From DATLLJ01 sp965229885 (GTDB lineage: Bacteria; Acidobacteriota; Vicinamibacteria; Vicinamibacterales; CAVVIG01), in NCBI GenBank assembly GCA_965229885.1, contig CBDDJX010000001.1, forward strand, positions 124,001-188,000: a stretch of DNA of 64,000 nt, in the 5' to 3' direction. A program made the translations under genes and the position numbers. Numbering within the stretch: position 1 is the first letter of the stretch; every line of letters begins with the position of its first letter. Below the pieces are notes generated by a model. That model was not told where the DNA came from. It worked only from the letters and a program-made list of their open reading frames with translations, and did not search any database. This document shows, piece by piece, positions 16,301-23,627 of the stretch.

Positions 16301-17243
16301 CCGTCGCATCGACGCGCAGAACACGACGATTGAACCGGTGGCCGGCAACCACGATTCGGGACACGGATTCTCAGGCGACAACGGACTCGCGACCGCAGCG
16401 CAGCTGAATACGCCGAAGGGTGTCGCGATCGCCCCCGACGGGGATCTCATCGTGGCCGATTCACATAACGAGCGCATCCGGCGCGTCGACCAGCCCACCG
16501 GCGTCGTGACCACGATCGCCGGCTCGGGCAACAACGGCTACGACGGGGACGAGCAGCCCGCGCTTCAAGCGGCGCTCAATACCCCAAGCGCCGTCGCGGC
16601 AGCGGCGAACGGTGACATCTACATCGCCGACACACTGAACTACCGGGTGCGCATGATTGACGCCAAGACGGGCCTCATTCATACCGTGGCCGGCAACGGC
16701 CCGGCCGGCGAGGGTGTCGACGTCGGCGACGGCGGACCGGCGACGAGTGCGACGCTGAACATGCCGAGCGACGTCGCGATCGACCCGACGACCGGCGACC
16801 TGTACATCGCCGACATGCACCACAACCGGATTCGGAAGGTCGATGCGCGAACGCACATCATCACGACGGTGGCCGGGGGTGTGTGGGGCTACTCCGGCGA
16901 CGGCGGACCGGCCATCGAGGCGCGGCTCGCCGGCCCAGCCGGCGTCGCCGTTGTGCCAGAGCCTGGCGGCAAGGCGACGATCTTCATCGCGGACTACTAC
17001 AACGGGCGCGTACGCGCGGTCGGACCCGACGGAATCATTCGCGACCTCGGTGGCGAAGGGCGCGCCGTCTTCGGCGCACCGTCGCGCGTGGCGTTCGCCG
17101 CCGCGGGACCCAGGCGCGGCTGGCTGTATGTGGCCGACGCGAGCCAGGACAGGATTGTCCCGCTCATCATTCCGCGCATCGCCCCGAACCTCGCGCAGGC
17201 ACCGCCGGCGCGGCGAGCCGCCGCCAGACAGATCGGCGGATGA
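13326..17243 (+). CDS. fusion protein: glycoside hydrolase, GT2 glycosyltransferase, NHL repeats
   Basis: A 1305-residue membrane protein with three modules. Residues ~60-330 form a clan-A-like TIM-barrel hydrolase: LTFALGNEIPSG near 168-180 supplies the acid/base Glu and LLLAEAGADS near 252 the nucleophile. Residues ~345-600 are a GT2 transferase: ISVVVCAYNA, VVNDGSTDRTSE, the DxD-like TDADAR near 426, GDDVDVCWR, and YWRQQIGYGEGE in the Q-x-x-R-W position. Hydrophobic segments follow at ~625-680 and ~835-945. Residues ~970-1270 carry five or more NHL beta-propeller repeats (NGDVYVADSNNHVIRRID and relatives). The GTG start at 13326 follows hisA by 35 bases, and the 3' end overlaps the ABC exporter in ATGA. 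Likely polymerises or remodels an exported glycan. The fusion is unusual and its substrate unknown. Confidence 0.8.
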   Translation: MSTAAQAGSAGPDVRVRVTPRPAARITADGKFLRCAAPSPRFDNGAATTGQAEAQSAEAIDGVRFLIKGVTYGTFAPGADGYQFPPLTQVAEDFRLMTGFGINTVRTYTPPRLDLLDEAARHGLRVMVGLPWSQHEAFLDDRRLARSIRRKVVRQVEELSHHPAVLTFALGNEIPSGVVRWHGRVRIENFLRDLYQAAKATSPESLFTYVNFPPTEFLDLSFFDICAFNVYLHREPELRAYIARLQHVAGRRPLLLAEAGADSIREGESGQADITATHIRTAFEEGACGAIAFSWTDEWWRGGHQVEGWAFGLVDRDRNPKPAAVAVSVAFADAPFPPEVRATWPRISVVVCAYNAADTLEDCVTSLEKLTYPDYDIIVVNDGSTDRTSEIARAHSRVRVIDTPNRGLSAARNVGLAEATGEVVAYTDADARVDRDWLTFLVQPFLTSDVVGSGGPNVVPDDDPPMAQCIARAPGEPTHVLLDDRIAEHVPGCNMAFRREALLAIGAFNPIYLRAGDDVDVCWRMQARGWRIGFAGAALVWHHHRSSIRAYWRQQIGYGEGETWLMAHHPEKFLDGHMLWRGRIYSPLPCIRSLDGTKINAGIWGTAAFPSVYRTDVHPFAFLPHSIRWQVWSLLFTLAGLTIGALGHYEWTSALLVGMGAIGLTATIAKNLTYAIRSQVDSLPGSTLWYRAAVAVLHFIQPLARVRGRIRGVLSPPEIALPHTVAQKSRRPRPSLAECWRAILLLSGTVTEDRFWSETWTSSERVLSQLADWLRQSRAVRAIEIDEGWSDDRDLGIPVGRWAWLDARALVEDHGGGKSMLRISTHLRPTMLGVVTALALGLALFVAAVFGVALRWPPAGAVTAGLTMLAIAAALWGTARATAVLGRSITRVTIGQAMHQMPSGPTRAPLAAPSLLRMYGLRSSTIFVVMILSLGASTFMLREAATGPVIGGQKGYAGDYGPAIEAWLDTPGGVVVAPNGDVYVADSNNHVIRRIDAQNTTIEPVAGNHDSGHGFSGDNGLATAAQLNTPKGVAIAPDGDLIVADSHNERIRRVDQPTGVVTTIAGSGNNGYDGDEQPALQAALNTPSAVAAAANGDIYIADTLNYRVRMIDAKTGLIHTVAGNGPAGEGVDVGDGGPATSATLNMPSDVAIDPTTGDLYIADMHHNRIRKVDARTHIITTVAGGVWGYSGDGGPAIEARLAGPAGVAVVPEPGGKATIFIADYYNGRVRAVGPDGIIRDLGGEGRAVFGAPSRVAFAAAGPRRGWLYVADASQDRIVPLIIPRIAPNLAQAPPARRAAARQIGG

Positions 17244-19084
17244 GCAAGACGAGCGCGCCGGCGTCGCTCATCTCCTGGACGCTGTCCTTCATGGGCCCGT
17301 ACCGCGGACGCATGACGCTCGTGGCCGTCCTGCTGCTCGTCGAGGTCGCCCTCGTGGCGCTGCAGCCCTGGCTGCTGAAGGCCGTCATTGATTACGTGCT
17401 GGGGGGACAGCCGGTTCCTCAGCCCGTTGCCGGATGGCTGCAGGCGCTCCGCGTCGTCGATCCGTTCGTGCTGCTCGTCACGCTGGTCATCGCGGGCGTG
17501 CTGGTCCAGCTGGCCAGCCAGATCGTGTCGGTATACAGCACGCAGCTGCAGGTCGACACCGGCCAGCGGATGGTCTACAACCTGCGGTACCAGCTCCTCC
17601 AGCACCTGCAATCGCTCGGACTGCATCATCACATCAAGACGAGCGCGGGCGATGCCGTCTATCGCGTCGACGTCGATGCGTATGCCATCGAGAATCTGCT
17701 GATCGGCGGGTTTCCGCTCGTCACCTCCATTGCGACGCTGGCCGTCATGTTCGCGATTCTGCTGAAGCTCGACGTCACCGTGGCACTTCTGTCCCTTGCC
17801 GTCGTGCCGTTCCTCTATCTCTCCATCCGGCACTACATTCCCACGCTGATGGTCCGTGAAGAACAGGTGAAAGAGCTTGAATCGAAGCTCGTCGAACGGT
17901 TGTACGAGACGTTCTCGGCGATACGGCTCGTGAAGAGTTTCGCGCGCGAGCGCTACGAGACAGCAACGTACGCGGCAGCGGGCGATCGGACGATGGACGC
18001 GCGGATCGCGCTCACGTGGCAGCAGTCGCTGTTCTCAGTCAGCGTCACGGCCATCACGATTATTGGCACCGCGCTGGTGCTGGTCGTGGGCGGGATACAC
18101 GTGATGCGCCAGCAGATGACGATCGGCGATCTCATCGTTGTCATCGCGTATCTCGGCGCCGTGTACGGGCCGCTGTCGACGATCGCGCACACGACAGGAC
18201 AGCTTCAAGGGGCCGTGGCCGGCGCGAAACGGGTCCGCGCCATGCTCGCGGAGGTGCCTGAGACCGTTGACCGGCCCGGCGCGGTTGACGCCTCGAATGT
18301 GACGGGCCACGTGCGCTTCGAAGATGTCGCCTTCACGTACCCCGACGGCTCTGACGTGCTGCACGGCATCGCGTTCGAGGCGAGGCCCGGCGAGATGGTG
18401 GCGCTGGTCGGACTGACCGGGGCTGGCAAGACGACGCTGGTCAGTTTGATTCCGCGCTTCTACGATGCGTCGGCGGGACGGGTGCTGGTGGATGGCGTCG
18501 ACGTCCGGCAGTATCAGCTGCGGTCGCTGCGCGGACGGATCGCGATCGTGCTGCAGGAACCGGTGCTGTTCTCTGGCACGATTGCCGACAACCTGCGGTA
18601 TGGCCGTCTCGATGCGACCCGCGACGAGATCGAGGCAGCCGCGCGCGCGGCGCATGCGCACGACTTCATCTCGCGGCTGCCAAGGGGTTACGAGACGCAG
18701 ATCGCCGAAGCCGGCGGCAGCCTGTCGGGCGGCGAGCGCCAGCGCCTGAGCGTCGCGCGCGCCATCCTGAAGAACGCTCCGCTCCTCATCCTCGACGAGC
18801 CGACCTCGTCGCTCGACGCCATCTCAGAGGAGATCGTCTTTTCGGCGCTCAGGCGCTTGCGCGCGGGCCGCACGACGATCGTCATTGCGCACCGTTTGTC
18901 CACCGTCCGCGATGCCGACCGCATTCTCGTCCTCGACGGTGGCCGGATTGGGGCTGAAGGCCGCCACGACGAGCTGTTGAAGACGAGTCTGCTCTACCGG
19001 CGCATGTGCGCCCGGCTGTCGGTCGGCAAATCGCTCGATGATCCGGAAACCGTGGACGAGTTGATTCAGGCGGCACGGGGATAG
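17240..19084 (+). CDS. ABC exporter, fused permease-ATPase (MsbA-like)
   Basis: A half-transporter of 614 residues: an N-terminal six-helix exporter domain (~1-330) and a C-terminal ATPase with Walker A GLTGAGKTTL, signature LSGGERQRLSVARA, Walker B LLILDEPTSSLD and the switch His in IVIAHRLST. It probably homodimerises in the inner membrane. The ATGA overlap with the GH-GT2-NHL fusion and the glycosyltransferases downstream suggest that it flips or exports a glycolipid or oligosaccharide. Lipid A or peptide export cannot be excluded from sequence alone. Confidence 0.88.
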   Translation: MSKTSAPASLISWTLSFMGPYRGRMTLVAVLLLVEVALVALQPWLLKAVIDYVLGGQPVPQPVAGWLQALRVVDPFVLLVTLVIAGVLVQLASQIVSVYSTQLQVDTGQRMVYNLRYQLLQHLQSLGLHHHIKTSAGDAVYRVDVDAYAIENLLIGGFPLVTSIATLAVMFAILLKLDVTVALLSLAVVPFLYLSIRHYIPTLMVREEQVKELESKLVERLYETFSAIRLVKSFARERYETATYAAAGDRTMDARIALTWQQSLFSVSVTAITIIGTALVLVVGGIHVMRQQMTIGDLIVVIAYLGAVYGPLSTIAHTTGQLQGAVAGAKRVRAMLAEVPETVDRPGAVDASNVTGHVRFEDVAFTYPDGSDVLHGIAFEARPGEMVALVGLTGAGKTTLVSLIPRFYDASAGRVLVDGVDVRQYQLRSLRGRIAIVLQEPVLFSGTIADNLRYGRLDATRDEIEAAARAAHAHDFISRLPRGYETQIAEAGGSLSGGERQRLSVARAILKNAPLLILDEPTSSLDAISEEIVFSALRRLRAGRTTIVIAHRLSTVRDADRILVLDGGRIGAEGRHDELLKTSLLYRRMCARLSVGKSLDDPETVDELIQAARG

Positions 19085-19105
19085 GCCCTCCCGCCCATCC
19101 TGCCA

Positions 19106-20224
19106 ATGAGGATCCTCTTCGCCGGCATCATCGCCCGTTATCCCTTTGGCGGCGTCACCTGGTGTTCGCTGATGTATCTCCTCGGTCTCCGGGCCCTTGG
19201 ACACGAGGTCTTTTACATCGAGGACACCGGCGAATGTGTATACGACCCCGTCCAGAACGCGCGCACCACGGACCCTGGCTATGGGACTGCCTACATCAAT
19301 GCCGCGCTGGCGCCGTTCGGACTGGCGGATCGGTGGTCATTCGTAAGCTACGACGGCAGCTATCACGGACGGAGCGCCGACGAGGTGCGTCGCTACGCGG
19401 CGGACGCCGACCTGTTCATCAATCTTTCCGGCGGATCGTGGTTCTGGCGCGACGAGTACGCCCGAATCCCTCATAAAGTGTTCATCGACTCGGACCCGGC
19501 GTTCACGCAGCTCGCCATCGCCAAGGCAGAGCCGTGGTACGTCGCCTTTTTTCAGCGCTTCGATCGCCTGTTTACGTTCGGCTCGAACATCGGCACCGAC
19601 CGGTCGCCGGTACCGACGGGCGACTTGACGTGGCTGAAGACATGGCAGCCGATTACCCTGGACGACTGGCGGACGGCCGCGAGTGGCGGCGACCGGTTCA
19701 CCAGCGTCATGACGTGGCAGATCGAAAGCTTTGCCGATGTCGGCGGGAACAAAGATCAGGAATTCGTCAAGTACGTCGATCTGCCGTCACGAACGACCCA
19801 GCGTTTCGAGCTCGCGATCAACGGCCCGCACGAACTGCTGCGCGAACATGGCTGGGAGACGGTTGATGCCATGCGCGTATCGCGGACGCCCGAGGCATAC
19901 CGCAATTTTATTCACCGCTCGAAGGCCGAATTCGGCGTCGCCAAGCACACCTACGTCGCGACGCGATCCGGGTGGTTCAGCGATCGCACTGAGTGTTACC
20001 TGGCGTCAGGGCGCCCCGCGCTGGTGCAGGACACGGGCTGGACCGCGCACCTGCCGTCGGGCGAAGGGCTCCTCTCCTTCTCGACGATCGACGACGCCCT
20101 CGCGGGCATCGATCGTATCAACAGCGACTACCCTCGGCACGCCGCATGTGCCGCCGACATTGCCCGCGAGCACTTCGATGCCCGCGTCGTCCTTCCACGG
20201 CTGCTGGGCAGTGCGTGCACATGA
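19106..20224 (+). CDS. glycosyltransferase-like protein
   Basis: A 372-residue protein opening MRILFAGIIARYPFGGVTWC and followed by LGLRALGHEVFYIEDTG, which is the N-terminal Rossmann pattern of GT-B glycosyltransferases. The C-terminal part has the sequence CYLASGRPALVQDTGWTAHL and GLLSFSTIDDALAGID, as in sugar-nucleotide-binding halves. No transmembrane segment is seen. It lies 21 bases after the ABC exporter and overlaps the next GT4 gene by ATGA. The donor and acceptor are unknown. Confidence 0.65.
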   Translation: MRILFAGIIARYPFGGVTWCSLMYLLGLRALGHEVFYIEDTGECVYDPVQNARTTDPGYGTAYINAALAPFGLADRWSFVSYDGSYHGRSADEVRRYAADADLFINLSGGSWFWRDEYARIPHKVFIDSDPAFTQLAIAKAEPWYVAFFQRFDRLFTFGSNIGTDRSPVPTGDLTWLKTWQPITLDDWRTAASGGDRFTSVMTWQIESFADVGGNKDQEFVKYVDLPSRTTQRFELAINGPHELLREHGWETVDAMRVSRTPEAYRNFIHRSKAEFGVAKHTYVATRSGWFSDRTECYLASGRPALVQDTGWTAHLPSGEGLLSFSTIDDALAGIDRINSDYPRHAACAADIAREHFDARVVLPRLLGSACT

Positions 20225-21306
20225 GGAGCAAGCACCCGCTGCGGATCGCGCACGTCGCCCCGGTGGCCACGTCGATTCCACCGCCGCGATCGGGGTCGGT
20301 AGAGACGATGACGTCGCTTCTGACCGAAGGTCTCGTCGCGCGCGGTCATGATGTGACGCTGTTTGCGACGGCCGACTCGACGACGACGGCGACGCTGCAC
20401 GCGATCTATCCGCACGGCTATTGCCGCGACCAGCACATGTGGCCGTGGGAGCTCTACGAGTTGTTGAATCTTGCGGCGGCCGTCGAGCGGGCTGGCGATT
20501 TCGACATCGTTCACTACGAGGCCGAGTACTACCCGATGTCGCTGGCGTTTGCGAGACTTTCGCACGCGCCGGTCCTTCAGACGCTGCACTACTCGCCAGA
20601 CGAAGCCGAAATTCAGCTCTGGTCCAGATACCCTGAGGCGCCTTTCGTCGCCATTTCGAGCGAGCAGGCCAGGTTGCTCCAAGGCCTCAACGTGCTCGGC
20701 ACAGTGCTGCACGCGGTGGATACCGAAGCGCTCGCGTTTCGCGAACATCCTGACGACTACCTGCTGTTTCTCGGCCGCTTCACGGAAAGCAAGGGCGTGC
20801 TGCAGGCGATCGAGGTGGCCAGACGCGCCGGCCTGCGCCTGATTCTGGCGGCGGCCGAAAACGATTACTACCGGGATACGGTGGCGTCGCAGGTCGACGG
20901 CACCGAGATCGTGTATGCCGGCGAGGCGGATTACCCGACCAAGGTGAAGTTGTTCGGAGGCGCGCGCGGCCTCCTCTACCCGGTGCAGAGCGGCGAGCCG
21001 TTCGGCCTGGTGCTGGCCGAGGCGATGGCCTGCGGCACGCCGGTGGCCGCGCTCGATCGCGGCGCGGTGCGCGAGGTGGTGGACGATGGCGTGACGGGGA
21101 TCATCTTCGAGAACGTGGACGACATGGTGGGTGGCCTCGCACGTGTGTTGGCGCTCGATCGACGGCGTGTGCGCGAGCGCGCGGTCGTGCGGTTTGGCGT
21201 CGATCGAATGGCGGCTGAGTACGAGGCCGTCTATCAGCAGCTGGTGTCTGGACGCCGCGATGGAGTCAGACCCCATGACGAAAGGGCACATCGTGCCAGA
21301 CAGTAA
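20221..21306 (+). CDS. GT4-family glycosyltransferase
   Basis: A GT-B retaining glycosyltransferase of 361 residues. The N-terminal domain starts RIAHVAPVATSIPPPRSGSV and the donor domain carries LLFLGRFTESKGVLQAIEVA and the E-x7-E motif in GEPFGLVLAEAMACGTPV near residue 257. It is cytoplasmic and probably uses a nucleotide sugar to extend the product of this cluster. Start in an ATGA overlap with the preceding gene. The following PIG-L gene begins inside its 3' end. Confidence 0.85.
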   Translation: MRSKHPLRIAHVAPVATSIPPPRSGSVETMTSLLTEGLVARGHDVTLFATADSTTTATLHAIYPHGYCRDQHMWPWELYELLNLAAAVERAGDFDIVHYEAEYYPMSLAFARLSHAPVLQTLHYSPDEAEIQLWSRYPEAPFVAISSEQARLLQGLNVLGTVLHAVDTEALAFREHPDDYLLFLGRFTESKGVLQAIEVARRAGLRLILAAAENDYYRDTVASQVDGTEIVYAGEADYPTKVKLFGGARGLLYPVQSGEPFGLVLAEAMACGTPVAALDRGAVREVVDDGVTGIIFENVDDMVGGLARVLALDRRRVRERAVVRFGVDRMAAEYEAVYQQLVSGRRDGVRPHDERAHRARQ

Positions 21307-22084
21307 TCTGTCCGGGCGAACTGTCCTCGCGATCTTTGCCCATCCCGACGACGAGTCGCTGGCGTGCGGCGGAACGCTGGCTCGTCTCTCCGACGCCGGC
21401 GTCCGCGTGGTCCTGCTGTGCGCCTCTCGCGGCAGAGAAGGGCCCGTCAGCGATCCCGCGCTTGTTCCAGACGGCGATCTTGGACGCGTCCGCGCGGAAG
21501 AGCTCGGACAAGCTGCCCGCGCGCTCGGCATTGCGGAAGTCGTGGTCCTCGATCATCCCGACGGCGATCTGCGGTGGGCTGACGCGCCCGCATTCGACAG
21601 GGAAATCCTGTCAGCGATTCGCGACTCTCGGGCAGATGCGGTGATCACATTCGACGACGACGGTTTGTACTGGCATGTCGATCACGTCGGCATCCACGAG
21701 CGGACCTGGGCCGCGGTCGAGGCGCTCGGCACGGATGCGCCAGCGCTCTATTTCGTGACGATGCCAAGAGGTGTCATGCAACAGGTGGTCGACGCCGCTG
21801 TCAACAGCGGCTGGTCCCAGCCCGGTTCGGGCCTCTGGGCCATCGCCCCGGACGCATTCGGACTCGACGCGAAGCCGCCGACAGTCGTGGTAGATGTCAG
21901 CGACTGGGTTCCGCGCAAGATCGCGGCGGTGCTCTGCCACCGGACGCAGATGGGGACCGATAGTCCATTCGAGCGGCTCGACCCTGCCGATGCACGGCAG
22001 TGGCTGGGCACCGAGCATTTCCGGCGGCTGGAGCCGCACACCGGCTACTCGCTGCTCGAGCCGATCGGTGTACGTGGATTGTGA
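21275..22084 (+). CDS. PIG-L / LmbE-family deacetylase
   Basis: A zinc-dependent N-deacetylase of 269 residues. The metal motif AHPDDES is near residue 22 and the HxxH-type motif WHVDHVGIH near 132, together with TFDDDGLYWH. This family removes acetyl groups from GlcNAc-type sugars. Within a glycosyltransferase cluster the substrate is probably an amino sugar of the same glycan. I prefer the ATG at 21275 because GGAG lies 9 bases upstream; an ATG at 21260 is possible. It overlaps the GT4 gene end. Confidence 0.85.
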   Translation: MTKGHIVPDSNLSGRTVLAIFAHPDDESLACGGTLARLSDAGVRVVLLCASRGREGPVSDPALVPDGDLGRVRAEELGQAARALGIAEVVVLDHPDGDLRWADAPAFDREILSAIRDSRADAVITFDDDGLYWHVDHVGIHERTWAAVEALGTDAPALYFVTMPRGVMQQVVDAAVNSGWSQPGSGLWAIAPDAFGLDAKPPTVVVDVSDWVPRKIAAVLCHRTQMGTDSPFERLDPADARQWLGTEHFRRLEPHTGYSLLEPIGVRGL

Positions 22085-22103
22085 GATCAGGGGATCTAAG
22101 GAT

Positions 22104-23372
22104 ATGCACATTGCTACTCTCGAGATCCTTCGGTGTCCTTACTGCGGCGGCCGTCTCGATCTGGTGACGTCGATGTTCCACCGCTCCCACGGCGACGAGA
22201 TCGATGACGGGATCCTCGGTTGCCACTGTTGCATTTTTGGTGTCATCGACGGCATTCCGGTGATGCATCTCGAAGGCGCGTCGGCGGCGGCGCGCGCACA
22301 CGTGGAGGCCGGCCGCCCGGATCTGGCGCGCCGGTTGATGCTCGATCTGCACGACGATGCGCGGGCGGCGCACTTCGAGGAGCTGGCCGCTTCGAACGCA
22401 TCGACGTACCGCGACGTCATCGGGGTGCTCGACCCGAGCGCGGAAGGCGGCTACTTCCTGTACCGATTCTCCGACCCGAGCTACATGGCCGCCCACCCGC
22501 TTGTTCGCGCCGTCGCCGGCGCGGTCTTGCGCGAGGGGGGGCGGGCCATCGACCTATGCGGCGGATCGGGCCATCTGACGCGATCGTTGATGGATCTCTC
22601 ACCGACGCCGCCGGTCGTCGCCGACCTGCATTTTTCGAAGATCTGGCTCGCGCGGCGGTTCACCGCGCGGGGATGCGAGGCCGTCTGCTGCGACGGCAAC
22701 GCTCCTCTGCCGTTCGCGCGCGGCGCTTTTCGCTACGCGATGTGCGCTGACGCGTTCATGTTCATCTGGACCAAACGGCAGTTTGTGCAGGAGATGCTAC
22801 GCGTGATCGACAATCCGGATCCGGGCGCGCCCGGCGCGGTCGTCATCACCCACGCTCACAGTGCCCGTGTCTGGAGCCCCTCGCATGGGAACCCGCTGCC
22901 GCCGGAAGGCTATCGCGACTTGTTCGAGACGCTCGAGCCGCGGCTCTTTGCCGAAACCGGCCTTCTCGAGGACGTCGTGAAGGGCGGACCGCTCGACCTG
23001 TCGCGCCGCGATTCCGCCGGGACTCTCGACCGAGAGCCGGCGCTGGTGGTCGTGGCGAGCCGCGGACGTGAAGACGTCTTCAGGCCCCATCCGGTGGATG
23101 CCCGGCCAGGGGCGCGAGGTGAGCTGCGCGTGAACCCGCTGTACGTCATGGATCCGGGGGCCGACCCCCAAGGCAACCGCGTCCGGCTGCGGCTGGTTTT
23201 TCCTTCCGAGGACTACGCGGACGAATTCGGGGCGTGCCGGCAGTACCTCCCCGATGAGGTGGTCGTGAGCAGCGCGGCGCTTGCCCAGCTGGCCGAAGGC
23301 CGCTTGACGCCGGAGCTCGCCGATCTGGCGCGCCGGCGTGTCGTGCTCGATCTCCCTAAGCGGTACTACTGA
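22104..23372 (+). CDS. SAM-dependent methyltransferase with N-terminal zinc ribbon
   Basis: A 422-residue protein. Residues ~8-55 hold paired cysteines (LRCPYCGGRL and GCHCCIFGVIDGIPVM), the Trm112-like zinc-ribbon opening common in methyltransferases linked to glycan and natural-product clusters. The class I methyltransferase core follows with AIDLCGGSGHLT (motif I, near residue 153) and FRYAMCADAFMFIWTKRQFV. A C-terminal ~100-residue extension is unassigned. AAGGA precedes the ATG at 22104. It is the last gene of the co-directional run that begins at hisI. The substrate is unknown. Confidence 0.78.
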   Translation: MHIATLEILRCPYCGGRLDLVTSMFHRSHGDEIDDGILGCHCCIFGVIDGIPVMHLEGASAAARAHVEAGRPDLARRLMLDLHDDARAAHFEELAASNASTYRDVIGVLDPSAEGGYFLYRFSDPSYMAAHPLVRAVAGAVLREGGRAIDLCGGSGHLTRSLMDLSPTPPVVADLHFSKIWLARRFTARGCEAVCCDGNAPLPFARGAFRYAMCADAFMFIWTKRQFVQEMLRVIDNPDPGAPGAVVITHAHSARVWSPSHGNPLPPEGYRDLFETLEPRLFAETGLLEDVVKGGPLDLSRRDSAGTLDREPALVVVASRGREDVFRPHPVDARPGARGELRVNPLYVMDPGADPQGNRVRLRLVFPSEDYADEFGACRQYLPDEVVVSSAALAQLAEGRLTPELADLARRRVVLDLPKRYY

Positions 23373-23377
23373 ACTTT

Positions 23378-23573
23378 GTGAACGTTGGCATCTTCGACTC
23401 CGGCGTCGGTGGCGTTTCTGTCCTGCGCGAGCTCCGTTCCGTCCTGCCGCGCCAGGGAAGTCGTGACGCAGCCGTGTCCCGGCCTCGTCGAACAGGTTGA
23501 GGCAGGCGACCTGGCTGGACCTGACACCATGCTGCTCTAGCGCATCGCTGAGGTACAGCAGCTGGGCATGTGA
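23378..23573 (+). pseudogene. murI: glutamate racemase (murI) remnant with internal deletion
   Basis: From the GTG at 23378 the frame reads VNVGIFDSGVGGVSVLRELR SVLP, the unmistakable MurI N-terminus with the catalytic-site DSG. After a jump in frame it continues VTQPCPGLVEQVEAGDLAGP DT, which resembles the middle of MurI. Then come MLL, a TAG, and RIAEVQQLGM. Most of the enzyme, including the second catalytic cysteine region, is gone. A functional murI must exist elsewhere, because D-glutamate is essential for peptidoglycan. Confidence 0.7.
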
Positions 23574-23597
23574 ACCGGCTGCGCCGCCATTACAGGG

Positions 23598-23627
23598 TAT
23601 TATGTAACCGTTACAGTATTAACCGTA
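23598..23627 (+). promoter_or_regulatory. promoter/operator of the AAA ATPase gene
   Basis: An AT-rich block just before the start codon contains TATTAT (23598-23603), a good -10. It also holds the palindrome GTAACCGTTAC (23604-23614) and a second half-match TAACCGTAA beginning at 23620, so TAACCGT occurs twice 15 bases apart. No Shine-Dalgarno precedes the ATG at 23628. The arrangement looks like a repressor site straddling the transcription start. Confidence 0.45.
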
